From Ifrita kowaldi (taxonomy: Eukaryota > Chordata > Aves > Passeriformes > Cinclosomatidae), in NCBI GenBank assembly GCA_013398055.1, contig VZRS01014866.1:64873-128872 (forward strand): a stretch of 64,000 nt of DNA, in the 5' to 3' direction. The stretch's first letter is position 1. Each line of letters begins with the position of its first letter. The notes below the pieces were generated by a model. The model was not told where the DNA came from. It saw only the letters and a list, made by a program, of their open reading frames with translations, and did not search any database. Positions 1-14,000 of this stretch are shown piece by piece. The translations under genes and the position numbers were made by a program.

Positions 1-3000
1 ACAACAATGCCACACAATGTTGTCCTTAAATCCCATAAAGGCAAGCAACAATGCCAGAGAATGAAGCGATAACGTATTGGAGCTGCTGACAATCAGTCTT
101 TAACATGTGTTATCCATTTGACTGCAGGTGTAAATCAGCATTTCAATGTCAACTTGCTAATTTAAGGCTGTATGGTCAAACACTCAGAGTATCCCAGAAA
201 AAGCACAAGTGCACTGTTAAAGTAGGTCAAAGTCACTGCAAGTCAGGGAACTCAGAGGAAAAGTTCCCCATCAATAAACCAGTTTGGGCTACGAGATATA
301 TATTTCATTATAAAGTAACACTGGATTAAATTAAACATTTAACAGGAGCTCAGACTACAGTGTTGGCACAACCAATATTCCTTTGCTGCTCAGCTGACTT
401 TGGTGGTGTGTACTGCCAGTGCTTGTGGCCGAGGAACCAAGCTGTGTGGCTCTACAGGGTGACACGAATTAACACGTGAATTATCTCCAAAGGATACAAG
501 TCACATTTCCTTTGTTTTCACTTAACTATGTCACCACATGGATGTAAATTAATTTTCCCTTTTAATTTCCATGTTCAGAGAAATAAGGAAAATATCTGCT
601 GCCATTTGTTGCACTTAACAGTTCTATGTAAAAGGGATACATGTAATTTTTCAATAGAAATCAAAGACTGAAAGTATTTTTTCATCCCCCTCTCCTATTA
701 CTAGGAAAGTGGTTAACTTAAGAACCTGATTAACATTCCATTGAGCTGTGTCAAATGGTTCTCCCTCCTATTTTTTGTCTGTACAACATTTTCTACCAAC
801 TCACTTGTGGCAGTTTTTTCAGTACTGTGGAGAAAAAAGGAAACTGAATGGCATTTCAGTGGGTAAGAACTGGAAAAGAATAAAATTGCATTCAGAAATT
901 TTGCATCTAAGGAAACTGTAGCCTTCGTAATGATAACCCAGGTTTGGGGCTTTTTTTTGGTCTCACTTTCATTGAGAAATTCAGAGCAAACAAGAGAAGC
1001 TTCTGCTTATTCTCATGGACCACTACACCTAAAAACTAAGCACTAAAAATTTTATGACAAACTGACCCTGTGTGATTTCTCACATGTACACTGCAGGTAA
1101 ACAGAAAGGCTGAAGAATGTGCATGTGCAAAGAGAGCTGAGACCTCTGCAAATTCAGTCACTGACAGTCCTGTCACACCACTGCTCAGAGGAACCTCTTC
1201 TTCTACAGGTGGCCAGGCGATATGTCAAAGATTAAATCAGATCTCGAGGTAGGATTAGTAGGGGTGGGTAGGTATGGAAGACCCTCTTCTCACTGCTCAG
1301 GGCTGACACTGCAGCAGACAAGCAGCTTGTGCAATGCTGTGTGGGCTATGGCTGCTGGAGACATCACGAAAATAGTGGCATCACTTTCTGCATTCACTGG
1401 CTGGTGCTTGGATTTCAATTAAGTTCATTTTTATTTAGTAAGCACGCAGGGATGGTCTGAGGAAAAATGGAGACCCTACCTTTAGGCTTTTTGCTGCATT
1501 GCATCAGGAGGCCCTTGTCCCCTCTGCACAGACACGCTCAGTGCAGTGATGGATTTGTTCAGTTGGAGCTGTTGAATCCAAGGCACACTGCACGTGTCCT
1601 GGAGCACAGTGATGCTTAAGCAGATTTACTCAGGGGTTGTGGAAAGGGCCTAGACAGAGCTTGGCTGCATCCCTTAACCACTGCTCTTTCTCATCCATTT
1701 TTTCAGGTCTCAGAGAACTGGAAAGCCAACCTCAAGACAGAAGATGACAGCCATGGCACAGGACAGTGCAACAGGAATGAGCATACACACTAACCTACCT
1801 GTAATTTCTTCCAAGTTTATTCACACAGGATGATGGTGAGAGTTTTTGAAGATTTAGGCATGTTAGTTACATTTTTTTTTTGCTTCATTCTCTTTTTAAC
1901 TGCTGAGAAAATCAGCACTGGTATGGGAAAAGGCAAAGGAAATGAGGGGATGGACAAACTACTGTACCAGCTGGTCTCAGATCTATAAATCCCAAGCAGC
2001 AATCCTGCAGGCCCTACCTTGTGAAGTGAGTGGGTTTTCCATTTGGTATTTCAGATAAAACTATACCTGCTGCTAAACTATTGTCACCAGCACTTCATAT
2101 GCACTTGTTCATACTTGCCCCCCAAAGCTAATCTAGTCAATGTAGATGGACTGAGTGAGTAATCACATGGGCCAGGTTTTGGGTTGTGTTCACCTGCACA
2201 GACTTCAGAGAATACAGAGTTAAATGCTGCTCTCAAACACTTTCAAACAAGCTTAGGTTCATTTTTGTTATTTGCATTTCAGCATTATCTAAAGTAACAG
2301 ATCTATCACAGAGGGTTTGAGTAACAGAGCAGTAGCAGGAGCCACAAGAACAAGCCTCCCAAATTTCACACGCATGCCCAATCACCACTGGGCACTCACA
2401 ATTACGGTGTTACCCCAGCACCCCACAGAAATACCAGTACAGACTGATTGAGTAAGATAATATGTGAAAAACCCCACACAGCTCTTCACTTGTGAATAAA
2501 ACAACCACTTCCCAGGAGCCAGGGTGTGACACCCTGTCACTATTTGAAAGACAGCATTCTGGGGCAACTTGAGCTCCCTTGATTCTTCCTCAGAAAATCT
2601 CTACTAGTAACTAATAATTGGCAGTGGAGACTGATGTCCATGAGAGAGATTTTCACACGTAGCTGATGTCTGTGAGAGAGATTTCACAACCAATTTAAGA
2701 CAGTTGAAGACCTCGATGCTGCCAAAGAGGTGTGGAAAACAGAAATGGCCCTTCTTACAGCACCATCTGCCTATGTTAGGTTAGGTATTACATAAGCTCC
2801 TTTGTCTCATCTGCAAAATATGGGTATCAAAGGGGATATGAGGTTTATTTTAAAAACCATCAGGAGCTGCAGGTTACCTGGTATAGGAAGTTAAGTGTGA
2901 GGTTCTGTCAGTTGAAAATGCAGCCTGCCAATAACTGCCATAAAAGGCAGATAAAAAGTGTGCTGGAAAAAGTTACCCTACCTTCCTAACTAGCCCATCA

Positions 3001-3180
3001 AAGTGCTCTGCTGCAGTGATGAAATCACATGCTGCTCAGTTCCCCAGAAAGTATATTCCCCCCCAAACACAGCATGACTGCCATGAATTAGGCTCCTGGA
3101 CAAAAACATTGTCTCTTCTTGAATCTGTACTGCTACCACAGACTGGAAAAAGACAGAAGTGGAAAGACAAAAAGTTTATA
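1..3180. other. Non-coding sequence downstream of ADHFE1, nothing recognised
   Basis: About 3.2 kb of AT-leaning sequence. The open frames here are at most 74 codons, lack recognisable domains and are not supported by splice-linked neighbours. In mammals the next gene on this side of ADHFE1 is VXN; I looked for its conserved N-terminal block and did not see it, so any VXN orthologue probably lies further left. The only structure noted is a short imperfect tandem duplication near 2631-2688. Confidence 0.5.
2631..2688. repeat. Imperfect 32-bp tandem duplication
   Basis: The block starting ctgatgtccatgagagagat at 2631 recurs at 2663 as ctgatgtctgtgagagagat with one short indel and a few substitutions. 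Two copies only; no function suggested. Confidence 0.6.
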
Positions 3181-3308
3181 TAGAACCATAGAATGGTTTG
3201 GGCTGGAAGGGACCTTAAAGATCATCGAGTTCTAACCTCCCTGCCATGGACAGGAACACCTTCCACTAGCCCAGGCTGTTCAGAGCCTCATCCAGCCTGA
3301 CTGTGAAC
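3181..3308 (-). mobile_element. CR1 LINE 3'-end fragment (minus strand)
   Basis: Read on the plus strand it starts with the reverse complement of the CR1 3' terminus (catagaatggtttgggctgg), followed by the typical aagggacc, ttaaagatcatc, and then the stretch matching the CR1 3' region about ladders of 'ctgccatggacaggaacacc'. It is a 5'-truncated, diverged copy of roughly 130 bp with no coding capacity. CR1 identity rests on recognition of the avian consensus, which also supports the bird assignment of the window. Confidence 0.85.
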
Positions 3309-4996
3309 AACTGGGTTTGACAAAAGGTTTTGACAAAAACATTTTTTCCCAAACATGGCAGCTTTGCACAATATAATAAAGTGAATCCCTTGCTATTACA
3401 ACATCAGGCGTCATGATAGAGATACTTGTGGGCAATTTCAGCAGAGGAAAAGGTTCAGAAGGACCTTGGAAATCACACGTGTATCACACAGTGGCAGTGC
3501 AGTCCTATGGCCACCAAACCCATTCTGATGCTAAAAATAACCTGTCTTCAACGAGTATCCATCCACCTATATTTTAACAGCACTGAAACAGATCCAGTAT
3601 CAATATCCAGTACGCATCTGTCCTCAGATTCTAGGACAGCACTAGTTTGATCAGACAAATACACAAATGCAAAGGTGTAAGCATAGAGCCTTCTACTTCA
3701 ACAGCATGACTGAAAAGTGCTCCCTCCCCAGCAGAAAGAAATATGCACACCAGAAATCATGGGGTTCTTCTCTCATTTGTCTTGTGCTGTGGTAGCTGCA
3801 TGAATGAGTCCAACATGAAGCAGAATCCGATTTAAACAAACTGTGTACACAACCACGTGAACTTTTTAAATGCAGGAAAATAGTATTAAAATTTTAGTTT
3901 CCTTTCTCCCTTCCCCACTTCCCTTTCTCAGTAGACAGCCAACCTGCTGGTTGACTGCTCAGAAGGTGCACGCTCATCCCCACACTTAATCACAGTGCTC
4001 CCCGTGGGGCACTGTGCAGCCAAATGCTTCACCACCACTTTTTAATATTGAACCACAGCACACAGCCACTTCCTCACGCTGGTGACTGCACTCTGAGGGA
4101 CAGCACCTGCAGGAGCTCAGCAGAAGCAACTGATTCACAGCAAAGAGAGATACAGTTGAGAGCTTCCTTCCACAGAACACAGCAGGAAAAGGGAGATGTT
4201 GCCTCCAGAGAGACAGAATGACCATAATGGATGCTGTCTTGCTGTTATATGGTTCCTGTTGAGTATGTGACCATGCTTTACCCCAGTTTTGCTCCTCTGA
4301 AGAACACCTCATATCAACCATAAAAGGAAAGATAAATATATGACAATTATAGAGATTATAAGAGGAAAGATAAATATATGACAATACATGTCAGAATTTT
4401 AACCCAAAGCAAATTTTCAAGCAGCCTTTTCCAAACAGCTATGAAGTGTGTAGATTTTTCTTAACCAAACAATGAAAAGTGCCCCAATTCAATAGCCTTC
4501 TTAGCAAAGCCAGATGGTAAAAAGATGATAAACAGAACAGAATACAGTAATCTGACATTTTCTGCAGGGAAGTTGCCCTCCCTAACTAAAAATGGCCTTC
4601 ATTATTTCTTAACTAGCATGACTTTTTTAAACAAAATAATGGATAATATAAATAGAAGCATAATTTGCAAAATGGTTTCAAATATCCCTTAAAACCTTTT
4701 CCCACCTTTGACCACCTCTAAAGCACAAAAAAGCCTTCAGTAATGCAAGAAATCTGCTCCAACTTTTATGCAAGTCAATACCACTGACTACTGAGCAAGA
4801 AAGAAACCACAGTCAAGTCCTCACTTCAAAGCACTGTTTAGTTAAAGATGAATTACGTGACCTTTTGGCAGTGTACAATGGAACAGAAGTCAAAGGCACC
4901 CAAATTCTTCCATGCTCTAAACAAGTTCAGTCCCATATCTATGAGAACTACCTCTGTGTTAGAATAGACCACACTTTCCAAAACAAAATGTTTAAG
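3309..4996. other. Probable ADHFE1 3' UTR plus downstream non-coding sequence
   Basis: No coding exon is visible. Part of this must be the ADHFE1 3' UTR because the stop codon is at 4997-4999 on the minus strand. I saw no canonical AATAAA on the minus strand close to the stop; an ATTAAA variant lies at 4041-4046, about 950 bases downstream, and is only a weak candidate for the poly(A) signal. Transcript 3' ends would settle it. Confidence 0.35.
4325..4385. repeat. 23-bp direct repeat, two copies 38 bp apart
   Basis: An identical 23-base segment beginning aggaaagataaatatatgac occupies 4325-4347 and 4363-4385, separated by 15 unrelated bases. It lies downstream of the ADHFE1 stop codon and may fall in the 3' UTR. 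It looks like a small local duplication. Confidence 0.8.
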
Positions 4997-5080
4997 CTAA
5001 TAAAGTTTCATGGAAGCCTCAAAGAGAGCAGATAAGTCTTCTTCTGTTTGGGGACGTGGTGATAGTTTAGTCACTCTCTC
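4997..5080 (-). CDS. ADHFE1: ADHFE1 terminal coding exon 14 and stop
   Basis: 84 nt reading ERVTKLSPRPQTEEDLSALF and EASMKLY then TAG. The acceptor is TTGCAG. The ending SMKLY is the family C terminus, so this is the natural stop and not a truncation. Confidence 0.95.
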   Translation of the reverse strand, partial: ERVTKLSPRPQTEEDLSALFEASMKLY

Positions 5081-8000
5081 CTGCAAGATGAAAGAAAAAC
5101 TGGATTATAAATGGATACCAATAAAATTAATCAAACAGTAGCTGAACTATGTGTCTCTGTATTAACATCCTTCACAGAGAATAACAAGGTTTTGCAAAGA
5201 AGTAAGCAAGTAATTAAGGCTGAAGCATCATCAACTGTACAGTACTTTCAAGAATATATTAGCTAAAATTTCCTATAATTAAATACACGGAAGCAAGATC
5301 AGAATGCTGTTCAGTTGCAGAGATGAGCACTGCAAACATGGGCCTTCTCCATCGCAGATGTCAGTACACTGGAGGACATTATCCTAGGAATAAAGTCCAT
5401 TTTAAAATTAATTTGCCAGCACTGAACTAGGAGTTAGAGTTTTAGGGACCAAGACTTTCAAAATACAACATCTCTCAAGGCACAGGAGCTGCTGTAAATG
5501 CGGAGAATAAACAGCACTTGTAAGTCAGACTCTGAAAAAGAGACACAGCAAGGGACAGCATGAAACTGCTTAATAAACAGCCCCACACGTCTGAGTCAGA
5601 ACACACAGGAGTTGTGGTCGGTCTTCATTTGGACACTGATTCAACAGAATTTTCAGGTGCTAAAGCCCCACTGACTGAAATGAAACTCAGGTATGTGCTT
5701 CACTGCTCTGCTTGACAAAATAACCACAAAGGCACGGCTGCAATTTGGAAAATCCCCGTGCTACTGAGGATGAGGAGCTGCGTTAGTGTAGGTACCCAGT
5801 TACTGCAGAAACATTCAGCTGAAAGGGCCTAACATCAGTGTACTCATACTGGTTATGATCAGAACTTTCATGTTTTCAACAAGCAATGATTTTAACATTT
5901 ATTGAAATACTGGTGAGAGTTAGAAGTGTCTGCAAAGACAGAGTCCAGGCCTACACTAGGAACACATTATCTTTAGATGAGGTGTGTTTTGGCAAGAGAG
6001 TTTCTTCTGCTGCAACCTGTTCCAACATCTCCCTTGTGGAAGATGCTGCCCTCCAGCTTTAAAGTTTCCCCCCTTTTTTCACATGTGAGACTGCGGGTAT
6101 CATTTGCCAAGCTCCTTGCCTCAGACACAGAGTGGGATGCAGAGGAAGGGGCTCCCCCGGTGCCCTGCCTGGGCGGGAGGCTCAGCAGAGCCCCTTGGGA
6201 GCAGAGCACACCCCACTGCCCAGGGCGATGCCGCAGCACGAGGCTGCAGCTGCTGCACTTCCCCCAGCCTGCGGGATGCGATTTGTGGGCAGGCTGGATG
6301 TGGTTACGCAGCAAGTGAGGCCATCACACTGCAAAATCAACGTGAAACAGTGGTCTAGCATGGTGAGGAAGCCAGCTGTGAGGTATTCACAGCTCATAAT
6401 CGTGGTTAGCATGGCTTGTGAGGAGACCGAAAAGTGCAGCTCTGTGTGCTTAATTTTACCTACAGAACAAGCTCTACTGGTGCATAAGTAGCAATCAAAT
6501 GGTACCTCTTCCCCCACCCCCGACCAGTGCTGCCACACAAAGAGATCCAGCCAAAGAGAAGGCTAAGATTCTTCTATGCAGTTTTGAAACCAAATGGAAA
6601 ATTCAACTAGCACTAGAGCAAAAGTGTGCTGTTTTTTTCAGACTCATAATATGCATAATATAATAACACAGTGCTCAAGTATTCATAAATTCATCAGGCT
6701 TATATTAAGACACTCTGGGCCAAAGTCAGTTTTGCAGCTCTGTGCACCGAGATGTCCAGAGTTATCTGTAAAATCACACTGGGTGACAGGAGACAGCCAG
6801 CCTGACAGCCTGGAGCATTTCCCAGCTCTATCGACAGAAGGCTGCAAAGGGATGCTCCTCCCGTATGCCTCGACACAGAGGCACCAGCACTACCTCTGCA
6901 CAAGCTTGCTGATATTTATTGGTGCCCGAACAGCAAGGCCCAGGCTCCCTCAGTCTGAGTCAGTGCATTCCGGTCTCGTGCCAAACCCAGCAGCTCCGGA
7001 CTCATCGCTGGCTCAGCCCCATCGCAGCTGCCTCCAGGACTCCTGCAGGGGCTGGGTGACACAGAACGGCCCTTCCACCACCTCTCACTTTCAGTGCCCC
7101 CATCTCCTCTCAAACACCACCACAGGGCCAGCCACCTTGAACCCTGAGACAGCATCTTCTTTGCCAGAATCACTGCTGTCTGTTAATAAGATCAATTTCA
7201 ACAGACTCACTTAGGAAGGAAAATAAAATGCTCTTTTAGCTGCAAGCATAGATGCCTGTCCCAATAGAGCTCCCACCCCAAATCCCAACAGTCAGATTAC
7301 TTTTTCCCCGCAGCCTGCACTTCAGAGCATGGAATATACTTTGCAAACTTTTAGTGCTATCACCACTGCACCACATTGCTTTGCTGATGTGATGGGCCAT
7401 TGTTGTATTACAAAGCAAACCTACTGCAAGATGAAAGGCAAAAAAATGATACAAAAAAATAAACTGTATGGATTAACCCTGTGGTTATTAACAGACTATT
7501 ATGGAACACTAATACATTTTCATCAGGTTACATCTCATATAAAAAAATTAGGGTTGAGAAATTATTAGGTCATCTCATTTTACGCAGTACAACTAATCAC
7601 CAATGCCATAAGAGGACAGAAAAACCCTTCAACATCTTTTGGTGAAGAACCCTCCCCCAGCTATGCAAAACTTACATTCAGTGATTGTTTGAAAGAAACA
7701 TGTTTATCAAAACAAACCCTCCAAATGCCCCATAACAATGTACATGCATAACCTGCTTGATGGGTGCTCAAAGACCTGAGTTTTCTTCCTGGCTTTGCCA
7801 CTGCTCTGTTGTGTGTGATCCTAAATAGCTGCACCTTTGTGTCACTTTCTCAGGTATAAAACAGGAACATTAATATTTACTGTTAATGTAACTGTTCTGA
7901 GTTACTCTGAGATGAATGAATGAGAAGAACTATACAGGATCTGCTGTAAAAAGTGAATAACCTTTTGGCCTACAAAATTTTCGCTTTCTCTGTGGTATAT

Positions 8001-11000
8001 ATTTCCCTTGCAACTTGGTGGAAAACAAATACTAGGTCCATAGTATTTGAATCAAACTGTCTTTTTATAAGGAAGACACTGGATTTTTCTTTAAGAGTGG
8101 TGTGTTGCTTTTTGCAGTGTCTTTGTAAGCACTGAAACAATAAAGGGTATTACAAGTTTAATCTATATCATCCCAGGGGACCTTATTTCAAATTCTGATG
8201 GGGGTCAATGGAACAAAAAAGCCATCTGCGAAGAAAAATGCAACTTCTCAATATGGAAAGTTTAATGCAAAGTGAGTTTGGTCATTCTTACCAGATAGCA
8301 CTTGGTATTTAGGCTTTATCTACAGACCACCTGCATATATAATTAAGAGACGTAGTTATGAAAAACCAGTATCTACTACAAAGATCAAAGGCCTATGAAA
8401 AACATCCTCTTTTTAAAAACTGTAACATTAAAAAAAACCCCAAACCAAACACTTAGCCCTTTTTTTCTGAATCCATGTGAAAACTGCAACATGCACTCCA
8501 TCCCACTGAAAAGAAAAACCTAAACTGTGGAGTGAAACAAAATACAGTTGACTATCCATAATTTTCTCAATTTAAATCATTTTCATGTAGGAATAGAAAT
8601 AAAACTTGCTTGAAAAGGGGCACTTCTGTTTTTGCCAAAATCTGTTCTATTTTATTTGACAAGAAAAACTGTTTTGCTCTCTGTCTTACCTGAGGCAGAG
8701 TGCCTTTGACTAATGCAGGGATGTCTGCTTTGGAATAACCAATTGCAGCTAAGCCATCATCAACATTCAGATCAAATAGGAATTTCCGGAGTGTGTCTGC
8801 CAAAATAAGCCCCGCATCTTTGATTCTGGCAGTGCGGATGTCAGCTCCTAAAATAAGACATAATGCCTTGACTGTAGGGTGGAGAGAGCAGAGGAAGCCT
8901 GTCCTGGACTTAATTTAATCATAATATCAGCTGAATACATATCCATACATAACAGCCACTGCCCTAAAAGCAACATGAAGTAAAAAGAGGAATCAGTCTT
9001 CATTTTACAGTTGGGATAGTTTGTGAAAGGTGAAATACAACAAGACCAGGAGCAGGCTGACTGCTGCCAAAAAGACTAACTGCCACATGAGGTTAACTTC
9101 CTTTCCCTCTGTGCTTACAGGGAGAAGCACTTTTCAGTCTGACTAACTGTTGAGAGGAAAGAAGCTAACGCATGAACGTCAGTGGTATTTATTTGTATGG
9201 ACAGTGTGCCAAATGCTAACTTCATTTTAAGGCCTTGAGTTTGCTGACATCTAGAGGACTGTTCTGTTCAATTACACATTCACAGAGAGGACTTCAGCAC
9301 GCAGGCTGAAAAAGGCAGGAGACGGCAGGCAGTGTTCAGGGGGTTGAGTAAATTCTAAATTTATTGCTGATTTATGTGCTGACTTGTGTAGGGTACTGTA
9401 GAACTGACGAGAAGGAACTGCTCTCTTTGAAACATCTACTGAACAGTAATGAAAACATCAATATAAAATGAAAGATTACAAATCTTTCTTACAGAATAGC
9501 TTGGGTGCCCTTCTTCAATGAATGCTCAGGACTTAGTTAAAAGTAATAATAAAAGTATGTTCAGACAGGAGACCCAAGTTCCTCCATATGATTTCTTTCA
9601 AAGTAACCCGAGCTAAATTGGTTCTCTGTGTAACCTCAGTGATGTTACACCAAAACTATGTTAGGTCCAAGTGCCATACTGAGAGATGAGTAAGAGCAAT
9701 ACATAGCTACAGGAAAAATATTTCCTGTGATCCTCACGCAGCTCAGGGTAACATTCAAAGGGAGTTAATTGAACAGGAGACCTACAAGCTCACTTGAAGA
9801 GCTCATATACTCAGATAAGACTGGCAGTAATGGAGCAAATAATGTCTGGGAGAAACTGATGAATAAGATATGACAGCCTTGTACTAAGTCTTGTGCTACT
9901 GGGACTGTGCCATGAAGTCTGAGTTTATCCTGGGTTTTGCTGTGGAGGGGTAACTAGGACATAAACCCCTATCTTCAGATATGAAAGTAAAAGGGAAAGA
10001 GAGGAGGGTAAAACATGACAGTAAATGTGATCCACAGTTTTAAAATATTGCTATAGTTCTAGTGCTTTCTTTTCATTCAACCTAAAAGATCCATCAGTCT
10101 TTGATTGCACTTGGAAAATTTCTGGCCACATGCACACCTATTTCAACTGTTTTAGAATCCACTCAGGGAGGTACTGAGCTTTTTCTGGCTGTACCCAAAT
10201 TCACAGCTGTACATACACACAACATAACTATTTAGTAATCTGCTTCATGTCATAAAATACCTTCTTAGTCATTGCATTTGGCAACATGACAGATTTGAAT
10301 CAGCTACTGTAGTCAGTTGGACTCTGGACTGGACTCAGAAGTAAACATCCCAGATGGGAATTAATAAATTCAGTTCCACGTGACATGTTTTCAGCAGAGT
10401 CCTTTTACAGCAAGGCACACAATGACATAGCTAAAATTTCTACTGAGAAAATTAACAGAACTTTTAGAGACAGAATTTATGGCAGCAGTTAATACCACAA
10501 AACCTAAAGGAACTGCTTTTCAGTCTCTTGTTTCAAAATCAAGAGCCAGAGATTAATTTTTTTGATATGCTGTGCTGACCAGTTATCCAGACACATTTTC
10601 TTCATCTAATTTTAGTTGTGTGTTATTGCTGTAGGAACACAGACATTTGTTGGCTTAGTGTATGATTCCAGCTAGGTTTGTGTTTTGGTTTTGACCATAG
10701 GCAGGACAGCATACTTCAGAGGAAGCCTGAACAACCTCACAGACTGTTTATGAAATAAACAGAACTTTCACCCAATGTAGTTTCTCTGACCATGTTGTTT
10801 TACACCCTCTTTAAAATACTGTGATATTTTCATTGTACATATAGAAGTCCCACTCTTTCTTGAAATCCCCAATGCTTTCAGATTACTTACACAAGCAAGT
10901 CATAAATGTGACTGGACTGCTGTGACTTGCATACAGAAGGCTGACCATACAAGGGACTGAACACAAATTTCCCAAATACCAGGAGAGTTGGCCTAACCAC

Positions 11001-14000
11001 TTTTTCTCCACTCCCTGCACTGCTGTGCATGTGACTGTGATTGCTCCTCAGCCAGCACGGGTATTAGCAGCAGTTCAGCCACGACACAGAACCTAGCGCC
11101 GACAGAAACCCTGACCTTAGATGTAAATAAATTAGCTCACTGCAGAGCCATGCTGTCACAGCTAGCTGAGATTACATCACTGGAAGCTGGTTTATTACAC
11201 ACAGTCATGCTGGGGGTGCAATAAAGAGCTATCCTTTCTCTTAGGACACCCTTTGGTGATGGGTTGCACACATAACAAGGCACTGTATGAGAAAATAACC
11301 TTTAAATGAGCTGTCAGCTTGCAGCATTCACTTTTATTCTACTAAAAAGCAGAAAAGGCCACTTTGTTCATTAATCTCCTCTTGGCCATTACATACGTGC
11401 CCACAGAAGAGCTACTCCAGAAAAGCTTTCCCTTGACATCAGCCACTGAGAAATTCCAACACCTACAAACAAACTTAGGTCTACATTAGAAAGACCAAAA
11501 CCCACAGCTGTGTGCCATGGAAAAAGAGCAGGAGTGATTCAGAATATCACTGTTCTAATTCATTGCCACAGCAGGGAATTTGTTAGGAAAAATCCTTCCT
11601 TTAGCTAACAAATGCCCCTGAGTACTAGTTCACTTTATGGTAACTACCCTCCATAAAGCACCAAGAGTTGTGTCCATCACAGCTACTCTTGTTTGATTTG
11701 TAACAGACCTCCAGTTAATTTCAGCTGTCCAGTTTTCTGGCCAAGAATCAGATTTCTCCAGCTTGCTCCTCTAATCACATCATTCAATATCAAAATTCAG
11801 CATTATACTATCTAATTTGCATTACATGTAACTCCAGAATCTTGTTTTTTAAACTTAAACCCCTCCCAACAACCAATGACAATTGCTTGCATACATTTTT
11901 TTGGAATGTCATTTTGGAAAGAATTCCATTTGTACATGAGAACTGTACCCATGGAGATTCCTACCTAGAATCTCTGCAGCTTCTAAATGCCGCTCAGGAT
12001 GTATCTGTGCTGTGAAAGCAAACACTGCTGGGGATGTCAGCACCACAGAAAGGCCATGTGGCTGGGGAAAAAAAAAAAAGAAAAAAAGAATAAAAACATA
12101 TCCAGGACAGTTACTTTTAATTTCAATGGACTTTAATGCTCATTAATGACAGATAATAGATAATTGAAATGTATAATAAAAACCCAAAAATAAACAAGTT
12201 TTACCACTAAAGAGTGATCCACATTATAATCCTTTGGTTTATAAGTTTTCACCAAACCAGAAATAGGGTAAGACATTCCATGGCTGGAACAGAGAGCAGA
12301 GAGAGAGTGGTTAGGGCAGCTCTCCCGGTATTTGGAAAATTTGTGTTCAGTCCCTTGTGTGGTCAGTTTTCAGTATGCAAGTCTCTTCAGTACAGATAGT
12401 CAGAAGGTATTGACAGGAATGGTGTGGATATTAGGTACAGACAACCCTCATCCCTCTGCACCTCAGGGACCTAGCTGTAAAAAACAGTACCTCCTTACTT
12501 TGTGAGTGTGAAGTTATATTACTTCACTGACTGGACTGAAAGATGTTCAGTTCCTGAAGTAATACAGATATGCCAAAAATATCATAATTTGCATACCTAT
12601 GGGTTCACACTGCCTGAGAAAAATAAACTTTAATTTTAAGGTATAATTAAAAGAGTAGACTTGCTCAAAGAAAAGGAATGAAAGGAAGGTCTCTGAAGAG
12701 AATGACTGCTAATAACTTCTGCACACAATTCACTTTTAGGCTTTGCTTCTTTGAGATTTTCATCCAAATGAAACTATATTGCCTTGTAATATTAATTACA
12801 GCTCATTTAAGACTGCTGACTACCTACCCCACAGACAAACTTCCAGATAATTGCATCAATTCAGGAAAAACTCAGGATTACATCATTGCTGCCTCACTGT
12901 GGAACAGCTGGCAGGAAATCTAACATTTTAAATGTCGTTGACTTTTTTCACTCTTGTTTTTACTACCAAGGAAGGTAAAGAAGGCTGTGTTTTGTAATTT
13001 TCACATGACTGGTTTTGAGTATCACAACTCTTTGAGAATACACAATCCATACACACATAAATGCCAAGAGCCCATCAGTTTGTCACAACACGCAGGTTGT
13101 GATCTTCAGTATCACAGGCCAGGCCACAACCCCTTAGTATACATTGAAGAACAAAGGCAGCAACATCTTCGACAAGCTGAAACAAACACTAGCTATAAGC
13201 TGACCTCAGATGGGGTTACTATTTCTCTGTACTCACCAGAGATGAACACCAGCATTGCCAAAGCCAATACCAGCAAAAGCACTTGCCAGGTGCATGTTGG
13301 CTCTTGCTTCACGGTCTTCAGGGTTTCTGATGGCTCTGTGAACCATGGAGGCAAATGGTACCAATGAAATCACAGACTGGTGATTCAGGACAGAAAAGGA
13401 AGAGGGGGCTTCTTTATGGACAGATACAGAACAAATCTTAAAGCTAAACTGAGATAAACATGCTGGAAATGGAATCAAGTCACATTTCGGTAAAAGAGCA
13501 ATCCTGCATCTGGATCACTTAAGTAGGTCATACTGGTTCAGTGAAGGACAAGCTTCCTTTCACTTTTCCAAAAAACAAGTAAAGAGAGTGAATTTAACCA
13601 TATTCACCTCAGTGGTGAATTAAAAACTTCTACTTAGGAGCTTTGGTAATCCTATGTATGGCTCCAGGATCATTGCAGCTTTCTCACCATCTCATTTGGT
13701 GGTGCTCTAGACTCCACCACCTGTGTGGGAAGAAGACAGGATGCCTTGCCTTCCTAAGCCTCAGGCTCCTTGTGTAGTTTGACAAAAAGGAGAAAAAGTC
13801 TCATGAATAGATTCCAAAGGAACAAAACCCAATTATTTTGACTTGCTAGGTACTGTGAAAAGTCTTTTACAAAAAACCTCCACATTGATCTTTAATAGAA
13901 GTGCACATGGTATGCAAAAGCTGTAAAGAGGCTAAAACTTTATTGACAGGGATCAAACCCAACTCCTAGCTAAGTAAATACCTATTCTAAACTGAAGGTC

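Noticed and set aside
1..4000. VXN first coding exon expected downstream of ADHFE1
   Set aside because: Its conserved N-terminal block is not visible on the minus strand here.
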